Shown one piece after another: positions 1-10,194 of a stretch of DNA of 64,000 nt (its first letter is position 1; every line of letters starts with the position of its first letter). A program made the translations under genes and the position numbers. The notes under the pieces are model-generated. The model had not been told where the DNA came from and made no database searches. It saw only the letters and a list, made by a program, of their open reading frames with translations. The stretch covers positions 2,476,001-2,540,000 of the forward strand of contig BSQZ01000051.1 in NCBI GenBank assembly GCA_033239005.1, read 5' to 3'. Origin of the DNA: Lamellibrachia satsuma. Taxonomy: Eukaryota > Annelida > Polychaeta > Sabellida > Siboglinidae.

Positions 1-42
1 AGACTGCGTGGGTCAATGTCGATCATGGGCATGACCTCCATC
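1..42 (-). CDS. EF-hand/WD40 protein, exon 6 (partial, runs off window)
   Basis: The reverse complement continues the frame of the preceding exon at 452-544. That exon leaves two bases (AG); this one supplies the first base and then reads MEVMPMIDIDPRS up to the window edge. The acceptor is an AG at 43-44 with a poor pyrimidine tract, so the exact start is less certain than for the other exons. In WDR49/WDR64-type proteins the chain continues with more WD40 blades, which must lie left of base 1. Confidence 0.5.
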
Positions 43-139
43 CTCTCGCCGATCACATGACAAAGTTACAAAATTTCACCAAGCAAGAGAATCAAGATTT
101 TTCAGCATTTCGATTTTCACTTTAGCTAATGCTTGAAAA

Positions 140-260
140 AGCATTAACTAATTTAATAGTTTGTCTGACGATTTCACAAAAACCATATACAACAGCTAGC
201 ATGTTGCTGTTGATACTAGGAAGATTTGATTTTTTGCTAAATTAATTTGAAATGAGACTA
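140..260. repeat. Dispersed AT-rich element, copy 1
   Basis: The segment contains 'aatttaatagtttgtctga' followed by 'cgatttca' and a 'tagcatgttg...tgatactagg' block. The same ordered blocks recur near 15415-15465, 49850-49940 and 61515-61630, so this is an interspersed repeat rather than unique intron. No coding capacity or terminal repeats could be defined. Confidence 0.6.
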
Positions 261-451
261 GTAAAAAATCGAATCGATTAAGCACCTTTAAACTATTCAC
301 ACACTACATATTAGGACATCAACAAACTTAATTCATGATAGACTAAATCAGTAGAGGATGGAGTCTTAACCATGCATTGTGCAGTGTAAAATGTTAAGTT
401 GATATATGGGGCAATGCAATATTTTGCGGCATTCTAGTCTTTAGAATTTAC

Positions 452-544
452 CTGAGGCATTCTCCTGTGTTGTTGAAGACGAGTATGTTGACGCATCCCT
501 GACTGTCTCCAAACAGAATGATACAGCTGTCACCGCTCGTGAAA
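452..544 (-). CDS. EF-hand/WD40 protein, exon 5 (WD40 blade)
   Basis: This 93-nt exon reads FTSGDSCIILFGDSQGCVNI and then LVFNNTGECL. It begins after a clear AG at 545-546 and ends at CTCAG|gtaaattc. The phase fits: the exon at 3239-3331 ends AG and this one supplies T, giving Ser. 'ILFGDSQGCVNIL' matches the blade in WDR49-type proteins that usually reads like 'fGDvgGfvnvl'. The WD40 repeats form a beta-propeller scaffold. The exon supports the family call and is in register with its neighbours. Confidence 0.85.
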
Positions 545-829
545 CTGCTCCAACAGACAACACAATGTGACAAACAACAGGTTTGCTGGTTGTTCATAAA
601 AAATTCACATAAAATTATCTGCAATTTCATGGCCTAAAAATATAATTGAATTGCTGTTCTCAACATATTTACTGAAGATGTTCACAAAGATGTATTTTAC
701 CGCTTTCAGTCATGGAAATGTAGATCAGACCCAAATTTAATGTTCTGCCTATAAAGGTTAACTTAAATATTCCCTGACCTTTTACTGACCAAAATGAAAC
801 AATAAGTTTTTTGTTTAAAACAGCCCCCC

Positions 830-1365
830 AGCTCCAATAAACCATCCAACCTAGAATACAGTTGCCAACCCACCCGTTTAGGAAGGAATGATATAGATAC
901 GCTTGAACGAATACAGAGGTGAACAACTAAAATGATTCCAGAACTGAGAGACCTTAGTTATGAAGAACGCCTAAAAGAATGCGGTTTATCAAACCTAGGG
1001 GAGATCAAAATGAAGTTTCTAAGATATTGAATGGGTATCAAAATATTGATAAATATTTTTTTTCACTCAAGAAAGATAGTAGAACTAGAGGATATGAGGT
1101 AACATTTGAAAAGGATCAATGTAGATTGGATATCAGGAAGTACTCATTCTCAAAGAGGACAATCAATGAATGGAACAAATTATCTACAGATTGTGTAACT
1201 CCTAGCAGAGTGAATATGTTTAAAAACAAGGTTGACACATATCTCAGGAGGGCGGGTCACATGTAAATGAAAAAATGTTGGACTCTCCATATGCTAATGG
1301 CCCTTTGGGCCTTTGCCTTGGATGGCAATCTTATTAAATCTCTTGTTAAATCTTTATAGCTTTGG
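830..1365 (+). mobile_element. CR1-like LINE, 3' fragment (copy 1)
   Basis: Translated pieces give the C-terminal end of a non-LTR reverse transcriptase: DIDTLERIQR, TKMIPELRDLSYEERLKECG and RKYSFSKRTINEWNKLS. They finish with VNMFKNKVDTYLRRAGHM and a stop at about 1266. Stops and small indels break the frame, so this is a dead 5'-truncated copy. Its 3' untranslated end ('ttggatggcaatcttatta') recurs at 5340-5500 and near 12145. It lies in an intron of the WD40 gene, antisense to it. Confidence 0.85.
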
Positions 1366-1851
1366 GATAAAATAATTGCCAGAAGATTGTCATAGCCATG
1401 AATATGCACTTCACATTTGGCAAAATCATAAAATTCCCTCTGAGAAGGAAGGCAAAATTCCCTGACTATCCATTGCAATAACTCCCTGACCTTGAACAAA
1501 TATTTTCCAACTTTCCCTGATCTGTGGGAACTATGCCATAGAACCAGTGTCCAACCTCCTTTTGCTTGTTGTAAATGGGTGATAATTGACATTAACCCTG
1601 GATGTACAGCGCCAGTAAAAATCATTGGGCCATTTTGTATTTCATGCATATTCTCTAACTGAGCGACAGAAATGATTGAAATTGTCAACGTATGTTGTAT
1701 ATGTGCCTTAGATATGGAACTACTATTTTTTAAATATGCGCTACTTGATTAGTCAGTTTTTTATTAATTAAAACATAATTAAAAATTTATAAAATATTAA
1801 TTCTAAATTAAACTGATGTGCCCAAGACTGGCTTAATCCATCGACATACTA

Positions 1852-2864
1852 CAGTGCAACACGCTTATAACAAACTACTTTGTGGGTAGCTAACAAGTTC
1901 GTTATATCCGTGAATTCGTTATATGTATGTACGCGTTTACCCGCTAGGTGGTGTTGTATATGACAGTTTTTAAACTATTCGCCATGTGTCTATCAAACGC
2001 AAAGATATTTCGTTGTGTAACATTTATTTAGATGACACATAAAACAGTTACAAATGTTACTATTAAGTGTAGTTATAGTATAACATTACAGTACAGTCAA
2101 ATGGGGACAGTCTAATTAATTTTCTTCCGGGGCTGGCATGTCTCCCACTGCTGTAGACGTTTATCGCAATTCTTCAAGATTGTGCTTAGGTAACTAGGAG
2201 CGATGCCATTTTCTTTTTCCACAGCGGACTTTTTTGCCGTCCATCATTAACGGACTGAATGATGGCAATCTTAACCTCCAGATCTAAGCACTCAAAGCAT
2301 TCAAACAGTCGTCTGATTAACAACTTTTAAACAGGCCTATTTATGCAGAATCACATATTCAAGTTGTTCTAACAAAGTCTGTATCAAAGACGCTGTATGA
2401 ACCAAATGTGTGAAATCTGTAATCGATTCGATGATGAAATAAAAGCGATTCTGTAATCAGCTCACGTAAGCTGAGTACACTATATGTCGTTCACACTTTT
2501 ACATGCACCAATATTTATTTAAACAAAGCTTAGTGGGCAGCTAACAATCACCTTTGATGATTTCCCTCATTGACCTAATTACTTTGTCATTGGCGCTTTG
2601 CGCGGCCATGGCATGGTTTCCAGGTCACGGGCAGGAAGTATTTCCGAACAACCGGCGATTTTCAGTTGGAGAGAAATTCATTATACGGCGAAATTTGTTC
2701 AGGAAAAGGTGTTCATAATAACCATGAATTCGTTCTACCCGTGTTCGTAATATGGGTGAACGCTTATAATGGAAGAGATAAGGAAAATTTTCTGTATGTT
2801 AGAAACTGTTTCGTTATATCTGTCAATTCGTTGTATTTGTGTTTACTATAAGCATGTCGCATTG
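1852..2864. mobile_element. Tigger/pogo-like DNA transposon remnant, about 1.0 kb
   Basis: The left end CAGTGCAACACGCTTATAAC pairs with an inverted right end that reads CAATGCGACATGCTTATAGT from 2864 leftward. Both are flanked by TA (1850-1851 and 2865-2866), the target site used by this superfamily. On the minus strand around 2100-2300 there is a degraded CENP-B/pogo N-terminal helix-turn-helix: LDLEVKIAIIQSVNDGRQKS, followed out of frame by a 'LSTILKN'-like segment. The DDE catalytic domain is missing, so the copy is internally deleted and non-autonomous. Confidence 0.8.
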
Positions 2865-3238
2865 TACTAAAACAGAATCCTAACTTAGCAGTATGTCAAC
2901 ATAAGCCAGTGTTGGGCACTCCAGTATAATATTTTATTAATATTTTATAATTTCTTCAGTATTTGTTAATTAATTAACAACTGATTTATAAAAAAAAAAT
3001 TACCAAACAATATTCCACATCTATGATGCAGAAACAAAGTGTCGACAATTTCAATAAATTCTGATGCTTAGTTTTTGGTGGGGTCAAGTGAATATGTATG
3101 AAATACAAAATGATCCAATGACTTTTACTGGTTTTGCAATACTAACCATAATGCTATCATATCCTACACTGATTAAGTTCAGCACCTATTTGCACCTGCA
3201 GACAATCTACAAGTTACCTGTGAAGTATGTAGACCTAC

Positions 3239-3331
3239 CTGTAGTCAATGTTGAGTGGAACTGTTTCCAGACAGTTGATCTGGCAATATGGCTCAAAGGA
3301 AGACAACTCAAAGAACTGAATCTCTCGGTCT
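3239..3331 (-). CDS. EF-hand/WD40 protein, exon 4 (WD40 blade)
   Basis: This 93-nt exon reads DREIQFFELSSFEPYCQINC and then LETVPLNIDY. The acceptor is 'tgatttcag|AGACCG' (AG at 3332-3333) and the donor is 'TACAG|gtaggt'. It takes GG from the exon at 4243-4325 (giving Gly) and leaves AG for the exon at 452-544. 'DREIQFFELSSFEPYCQI.GLE..PL..DY' is a typical WDR49/WDR64-type segment between propeller blades. Confidence 0.9.
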
Positions 3332-3719
3332 CTGAAATCAAATGACTTAAATGACTGAGTAATACAATCGGTGTTGTCATGGCAACCAGCTCAATTAGTG
3401 TGATATGTTTTGTTGTCAACCTGTCTGATCTGTCAAATCAGGTGAATTAATTTAACTAATTAAACAAAAAACAAATAGTTCATTTGTACTTAATGAGTTG
3501 ATATAACTGACAGACTCAAACTGCTCCACTAGCAATTCAATCAACTGAATCACTTCAAACAGCCATTATGACTCAGTCTGTCCAAGCTGTTCAGTCAGAT
3601 GCTTCATAAGTCCAGTTAACTCAATGTCAGTTCAGTTGCTTTTTCATTCAATGTTGAATGAAAAAGTTGAATCAAAGTAAAATCACTGCAGCATATATGA
3701 AAGTCCTCCAAACGATATA

Positions 3720-4140
3720 GATCGTCAACAAATGGGACAGTACAAAATGATCATCTAATTGTAGAAGTGATCAAGATGAATAAATTGAGATGGTATGGTC
3801 ATGTGATGAGAAAATTATTATGAATTGAAATGGTATAGTCATGTGATGAGAAGAGAAGATGATTGTAAACTGAGATGGTATGGTCATGGATGAGAAGAGA
3901 AGATGATTATGAATTGAGATGGTATGGTCATGTGACGAGAAGAGAAGATTCTGTTATAAAGGTGGGATTGAGCATGAAGATGATGGGAAAGAGACTGAGA
4001 GGACCACCCAGATTACGATGGATCAACAACATCAGCAGCCACCTTGTGGAAGAGAACACCAGCTTCAAATACATATTAAGAATGGAGCGCTACTAGAACT
4101 TTACTGAATGGAGGAAGTTGATTTCTAGCCACACTGACAC
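3720..4140 (+). mobile_element. LINE reverse-transcriptase C-terminus with internal tandem amplification
   Basis: The reading frame holds the LINE end motif ELRWYGHVTRRED, then GKRLRGPPRLRWINNISSHL and, after a frameshift, TEWRKLISSHTDT. This resembles the 'LRWYGHV..R....RGRPK.RW.D' tail common in animal non-LTR elements. The LRWYGHV segment is repeated about four times between 3787 and 3950 with a period near 40 bases, so one short part of the gene has become a small tandem array. No intact element is present. Confidence 0.75.
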
Positions 4141-4242
4141 GTGTTCTAATGTTGCTTGAATTCCTAATCGCAGTATGGTGAGCAGGTGAATGAAAAGTGA
4201 ACAGAAGGGAAAGTGAAATCTAAGCAAACAATGCTGCCTTAC

Positions 4243-4325
4243 CCTGTGCTGACTATGATCTTGTTGTAGTGAGGCATCAGGGTGAAGTCTGTTATCCACT
4301 TGGGCTTGGTGCGATTCATCATCTC
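4243..4325 (-). CDS. EF-hand/WD40 protein, exon 3
   Basis: This 83-nt exon reads EMMNRTKPKWITDFTLMPHY and then NKIIVST plus a split Gly. The acceptor is 'gtttgacag|GAG' and the donor 'ACAGG|gtaagg'. It continues directly in phase 0 from 4798-5097. 'KWITDF..MP..NKI.V.T' is a signature of the first WD40 repeats in the WDR49 family. The intron downstream holds the LINE fragment with internal amplification. Confidence 0.92.
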
Positions 4326-4625
4326 CTGTCAAACAGATCACACATTTTTGATCATACATAAGTATAGACAGAGTTCAGACAGAATACTGACTTTAAAATA
4401 CCTTTCTCTGGCTATGGTCTACTTAACACCCTGCACGCCCCCTACAATTTCTCATATACAATATGGATTTCGGGGATTTCATGGAGTATATGGCCGTATC
4501 ACATTTCTTAAGCGGATTTGTCTCAAATAAAATTTTTTTTTAATAAAGTACATATTTTCAGATAAAAATTTAATGACAGAATTACATAAATCATAAGCTT
4601 CTGATAACAGGCAGATTTTCAGCAT

Positions 4626-4690
4626 AACCTAGCAGATTTCTTTTGATCTAGCTACATTTTATAGCTTAATAGATGGTGACACTCTATAGT
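4626..4690. repeat. Dispersed 'cctagcagatttc' repeat, copy 1
   Basis: The blocks 'cctagcagatttc', 'tagctacattttatagc' and 'tgatggtgacact'-like recur in order at 6482-6545 and 6556-6612. They look like members of one short interspersed repeat in WD40-gene introns. Function is unknown. Confidence 0.5.
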
Positions 4691-4797
4691 CATATGGATT
4701 TATATAGAATTTCCAGCCAAAAAAATATGAATTTCATCCACACAAAAGTGGCAGATGCGATTGTGAAATAAACTCAGTCATTAATTCTGACACTGAC

Positions 4798-5097
4798 CGC
4801 TGTGACAATGGACTTTGTACGGGTCATCTTGATCTGATTCGACCAGAAGGTCATCAGTCCATCCTGACTGCATGCCAGGAACTTGCCGTCAGAGGTGTTG
4901 ACAATCTTGAGCACGGGCTCGCGGTGGGGTATCTGGCAAGAGCGGGCCGGCAGGTGGAAGGATATATCGCGAGAACGAAGGTATGAGTCCTCCTTCTCCG
5001 CATATTCCAGCTGCATGTACGTGCAGAACTCATCCCATGAGATAGCACCATCAGATGACCAGTCAATCTTGTGGAAGAGCGCATCGATCTGGGTGAT
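4798..5097 (-). CDS. EF-hand/WD40 protein, exon 2 (second EF-hand and start of propeller)
   Basis: This exon is 300 nt, exactly 100 codons, phase 0 at both ends. The acceptor is 'tgatcatttcag|ATCACC' and the donor 'ACAGCG|gtcagt'. Residues 12-23 (DWSSDGAISWDE) form a canonical EF-hand calcium loop with D1, S3, D5, G6, I8 and E12. The segment HREPVLKIVNTSDGKFLACS then QDGLMTFWS begins the WD40 domain. An EF-hand followed directly by 'HREP...FWS' is the diagnostic layout of the WDR49/WDR64/'WD repeat on Y' group, generally found in axonemes and sperm. GC-rich third positions contrast with the AT-rich introns and support real coding. Confidence 0.93.
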
Positions 5098-5339
5098 CTG
5101 AAATGATCAATCAATCAAAGAAATTTATTTCCGACATCATCATACAGACAGCATACTGTGGCATTATGTAATTAACTAATAAGTCATGAATGTATGTTTA
5201 ATAGCTTGCCAATATATGATAGTTGTAACTAATTGTGTCAGAAATGGAGAGAGTTGAAGAATAAACTTATGTCCCCCCCTATAAAGTAGATTACTAATGC
5301 AATAGACAAAATTGTATAACATCAAGTTTATTATTGCAT

Positions 5340-5500
5340 AACTGCTAGCAGCGTGAATATGTTTAAAAACAAGGTTGACACATATCTCAGGAGGGCGGGT
5401 TACACGTAGATGAATATTGTTGGATTCTCGATAAGCCAATGGCTTCCTTGACCACTTGCCATCTGGGCTTTGGCTTGGATGGCAAATCTTGTTATTACAT
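5340..5500 (+). mobile_element. CR1-like LINE 3' end (copy 2)
   Basis: The segment matches the end of the copy at 830-1365. The C-terminal codons read VNMFKNKVDTYLRRAGYT followed by a stop, then 3' untranslated sequence ending in 'ggcttggatggcaaatcttg'. It is a short 5'-truncated insertion inside the intron between EF-hand exons. Confidence 0.85.
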
Positions 5501-6817
5501 GTAAGTACATGTTCATGTAAAATGTATAACACATTAAATATAATAAAATTAAATAACAGCGTACTAAATTGTATAAAATTATTTAATACATAAAATTAGG
5601 CCCATATATTAATATATAAAGGGGTTAGGTGCAATTTTCAAAAATTAATATAAAATTTCTACCACTTGGTTATTTACTAGTAAAATGCAGAAATTAATCA
5701 CATGTCAACGCAGCTAGATTTAATTGTTTACAGCAAAATGGGGAAAGGAATGCATGCATATTGAAACAAATGGATGTATGGTGGAAACTAATATACAGAA
5801 ATGCTGGTCACTCAACAAGGTCATGTGACCCCATTGTCTGCTTCAGAGGGAAGACTTTTGTATAAACCCAACATGTCCAGTCCAAAAAAGAAGTCACCAA
5901 TTACTTTTATTGATTGGTTGGTTGAGTGAGGTTAACAGGAGAAACCTTGGGGGACCACAAGGTTACATTGAAAGCCAATCAACTTCGCAACAACTACTAA
6001 AATAATACAATTGCCCTGTCTTTAAAGGACACTCCAAACAGTGGACCCCTCATTATTAGAATAGCTTCATAACTATCACAATAGTATTATGATAGCATAA
6101 GAGAATAGCGAATATCCAGTCCTATCACAGTCTTGGAAGTAATTCATTAAAAATGCTGAATCCGTGAATGACATTGCCCTAATCGACCACTGTTGATGTT
6201 AGGTTGATAAATGAATTAAATGATTCAATATAGTTGAAAAACATGTTTATTTCTATTACTACAGTGGCACAAGTAGCCCTGCTGGATTGTTTTGCCAACT
6301 ATCGTTACTCTCAATAGTTCAATATACTATCAAAGATAACGATTGATAGTTAAATTCTCCATCAATCCTATTGAAAATGTACATAAAATAATTATTTTTG
6401 TGTTTTCATCACATGGGTAAAAAAATCTAATCACAAATTTATAGCAGTTGAAGTTTTTGGTGCTAGATAGATGTCTGACAAAACCTAGCAGATTTCGTTC
6501 AATGTAGTCATATTACATAGCCTGATAGCTAGCAACACTCAATTTTGGAGAAAAATTGAGCAGATTTTGTTTGATGTAGGTATATTTTGTAGCCTCGTAG
6601 GTGGTGCCACTTGATCAGAATAGGAATGCTATAGACCAATTAACCAATAAAATGTAATGTACAAATCTGTCTGTCGTTAAACAGAATTTCAAATCAATAA
6701 TAATTATATTAAGAAACCGGATCATCCATTCAAGGAAAGAATAATAATTATGGATTTCAAAATATGGATTTCAATCAAATAAATGCGTAGGACCAATACA
6801 CATGAGACATAACCTAC
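5500..6817. other. Intron of WD40 gene, mostly featureless
   Basis: AT-rich sequence with no supported exon. It contains the second and third copies of the 'cctagcagatttc' repeat (6482-6545 and 6556-6612), arranged close to tandem. Nothing else stands out. Confidence 0.5.
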
Positions 6818-6958
6818 CTTGCGATTAGGGATCTTGAGCTGCTGCTGAAGCAAGTTTTTGAATTCAAGCAATTCCAACTTGCCATTTCCATCTACATCAG
6901 CCTGTTCAAATCTCTGCTTCAGATGCTCGAGAGTGCTGATGCCAATCTGTTCTTCAAT
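6818..6958 (-). CDS. EF-hand/WD40 protein, exon 1 of the core (first EF-hand)
   Basis: The exon is 141 nt, 47 codons, phase 0 at both ends. The acceptor is 'tttctgtgtcag|ATTGAAG' and the donor 'CGCAAG|gtaggt'. The product begins IEEQIGISTLEHLKQRFEQA; residues 21-32 (DVDGNGKLELLE) are a complete EF-hand loop with D1, D3, N5, G6, L8 and E12. It joins to the second EF-hand at 4798-5097, so the two hands make a calcium-binding pair ahead of the propeller. Calcium sensing in a ciliary or flagellar scaffold is the likely role, inferred from the family. Which upstream exon supplies the start codon is open: 9057-9380 and 12530-13243 both fit in phase. Confidence 0.93.
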
Positions 6959-9056
6959 CTGACACAGAAACATGACACATTCGCAGAATGTTCTACAAGA
7001 GATCGCCCGAACAGTGACATGCGATAAAGAAAAACTTAGGTAAAATATGAGTGGCCAAGAAGGGGTTACTATTTGACTACGGAACTCACTCCCTCAGTTT
7101 TAAACAGTCTGCATGCATTTAATAGTAACATTCAGACACTTTGTTATCCAAGACTATAGATGCAAATTTTTTTTTTATTTGAACTGTATGCAAGTTAATA
7201 TTTTTGTGTTACCTACTGGTTTGTTTGTACCTTCAGGCTAGACAGAATTTTGAAAAAAGAAGACATGAATGTCATCTTCATCCCAAGGGACAATAATGAC
7301 ATTTTGGACCTGTTGTGTGTTAACACAAAATGTCTGATCTACATACTGTGTAGTCATCTTTTGTCACTGGACATCTAGTAAATAATTGCAGAAATGTTCA
7401 CTGAAATATTGAACTATTACACCTGACCAAACTTTATTACATGCTGACACATAGCGCATAATAATTTATCTTAATACATTTTATTTGGGGAAACTATCTT
7501 AGTCAAGCTGGGAGGATCAAAAGATTGCCCTATAGAAACGATAAAATATTGTTGGACATTTTCCATCAAAATCTTGAGTGATTGTAAGAATGGAAAACCC
7601 ATGAGATTCTGAGATGAATTGCATTTTTTTGTAGAAATTGGTCCCAAAAATGTGAGATCTAAAAAAAACTCATTCATGAGACTTGGAGCCTATGTACGCG
7701 GTGTGCAAATGTTGTAAAAAATTTTCTCACACAACTATGCTCATGAATAAATCCTTGAAATTGTTCCTGTATTTATCAAGTGTATTAAAATGCACATTGC
7801 CAACACAATACAACACCTGAAAGGGGAGCTTGGAATGCAGATTGTATTCCAAACCCAGCACTTATGCAGCAAATTAACTACAGAATTCAATCTACATATC
7901 TAATTTGTAATTCTACATAGCAACCATCCCCAACGACAATGAAATGATATGACCGCCATTAATCACACAGCCTGTCTATGCAATTATCTCATCAAGTATC
8001 TCGTAATCCAATTAAAACATGCACTTCTAACATGATGTTAAATCAAAATGCCTGCATCAAATTAAGGGTTACATTTTACCAAGTTGCTGCTTAATAAGGG
8101 ACTTATTTGAATACCATATGATGCAAAATTACCACATTGAGTGATTTATTTTAAATAAACTTGATCGAAAACGTGTTCTAAATGTTTTTTCACTATCATC
8201 ATCATATTCATCCTTATCATTTTCATAATAATAACTATGATGCACTCAATATGTTCCTTACACATTTATGTGTCTTGAAGATTGTATTTAGTGACAGCAG
8301 TTTGCACATCAAATGGATCTTGGTGATTATTAAAAAAAGATCTAAATCCTTGCTTAGCATCAACATTGTCATGATTGTATCTAATACTTTATATCGGTAT
8401 AGCTATTAGCTAAACTGGTCTGAGCTATTGTCAGGGTGGATCTATGTCCAACATTATGTGGATGTAGCTGTTGTCCTTTTAAGCATCCGTGGCAAACCAA
8501 TAGACATTGATAATGATGGTACGTATTACATATTAGATGGTATGTATTACATATTGGGAATTGGTTAAATTTTCATGATTGATCATTGATTTATCAAAAC
8601 TGTTCTATGATCAGTCAATGACTCATTGTCATGTCACAATCTCAGACAGATACGTCATGGAATGACAGGGAATTAAATTCAGAATGAATATAATCGAAAA
8701 TGATCAATTACACAAGATTGTGATCGATTCGTTGACTGGAAGCACGAACCTATCAATCGTTGACGAAATCAATTAACCGGAATAGCACTACTAGATGTCT
8801 ATTTGTTACTGGGTTTTGTAGATTTTTTTTAGCAGTTTTACAGATGTGCACCACTTGGGGTTGGCACCAGCAGCATATTTAGAATCTCACAAAGAGCTTT
8901 GACATCCATTAGTTTACAATGCTACCATGTAGTGGTGCAACAGGTTATCCCAAAACCTAAGGGGAAGCCTTGGCACATTGGCCCCCTTAAATACACCACT
9001 GGTTGGCATGTATGACATCTCAATAAAGATGATTATCGTCATCATTGATCACGTAC
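6959..9056. other. Intron between candidate first exon and EF-hand exon
   Basis: About 2.1 kb with no supported coding exon. It is AT-rich with short simple tracts. Near 8930-9003 there is a small possible hAT-type MITE relic, with a left 'agtggtg' and a right 'taaatacaccact', but no clear target duplication. Confidence 0.45.
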
Positions 9057-9380
9057 CTCTGTGGTGTCAGCGCACCATCCCTCCAGCGTCGCAACTTGAC
9101 ACCACCCTCTCTCCTCACCCTCCCAACCTCCCAATCCTTCCCCAACTGTTCCTTTTCCGAACACAAACATGTCCTCCAGATTCATGCTGAAGCATGACTG
9201 ACCACTACTGTCACTTCTCATTAGTGACACGTCATCGTTGGACAACTCACATGATGACAGGAGTGGCTGCAAATCTACACTTTGACACTGTACCCATTTC
9301 CTCTGACTGCGCCTCACACTTCCTGAACCCCCTTCATTGACCCCTGAACTCCAGGCTCGGGGTGCTGCTTTGTTGTCCAT
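9057..9380 (-). CDS. Candidate alternative first exon A of the EF-hand/WD40 gene
   Basis: The frame opens with ATG at 9380 in a fair context (gcgATGG). It runs 108 codons to a strong donor ACAGAG|gtacgtg, phase 0, exactly what the EF-hand exon at 6818-6958 needs. The product starts MDNKAAPRAWSSGVNEGGSG and includes a Ser/Asp-rich stretch (SNDDVSLMRSDSSG) and a Gly/Glu/Trp-rich end (GEGLGGWEGEERGW), so it is probably disordered. No in-phase acceptor joins it to the exon at 12530-13243, which favours use as a first exon. It could also be an internal exon of another gene; transcript data would settle this. Confidence 0.55.
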
Positions 9381-10194
9381 CGCTAGTTAAAAGTTTCGTC
9401 TGTAATTTTGCAATTCTCAAAATCCTCAACAGTTATCCAATCAATTATTGGTATTTACTGAACTTTATCTTCACAAGAAGTCCTGCAGAATCCTCTTCTG
9501 AATTTCCAAGCAACATTCAATTTAGTGACATTACAGGCCAGAACAACTGAATCTAAACGTAATAGTCAACTGATGTATGAAATAACAAATACATCCAAAC
9601 TTTAGTCGCAGTTGTGGCTTCAACTATAGAACTGGAGTCAATACACATTTCCACTAGTGCCCACAACTTTATAAGTAGGTAATATCCAGGTGAACACCAA
9701 ATATGCAATGTCAATGCCACAACAAACATTGTCTTCACAAAGTGAATCTGATACACATCTTTCATCAGTGAAATATCCCATGTGAAATCTACAACTTCAG
9801 CCACCCCCTCTACTGAGTTACCAACTACTGGCCAGGAATAGTCCATTGCTATTCAAAGGGTGCAAAGCTTGTATGTTGCAACATGGGAGTTTATTTATTT
9901 ATTCATATACACAATTGAAAATAAGAAGCAATATTAATGGGCCTTTCAACATGTGCTTTTCATCAGAATTCCATCAGAAAGACCAATACTGTTGAATGAT
10001 AATGACTACAAATTTGCATCAAACGTCTCTGACCCCACAAAATAACTTGATGCATGTAACGGACGTCAAACCAACCTACATATCAGAATTCCATTATGCC
10101 TACAGTAGGATTTCTCCGCTGATTATAACTTTTGTGTATAGGCCTTTATTCGTATGCTGATGACACTGAATACCTATGATTCTGTTCACAATTA

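Noticed and set aside
8930..9003. Possible 74-bp MITE
   Set aside because: The ends are only loosely inverted and the flanking 8-mers do not match, so it is mentioned only in the intron note.
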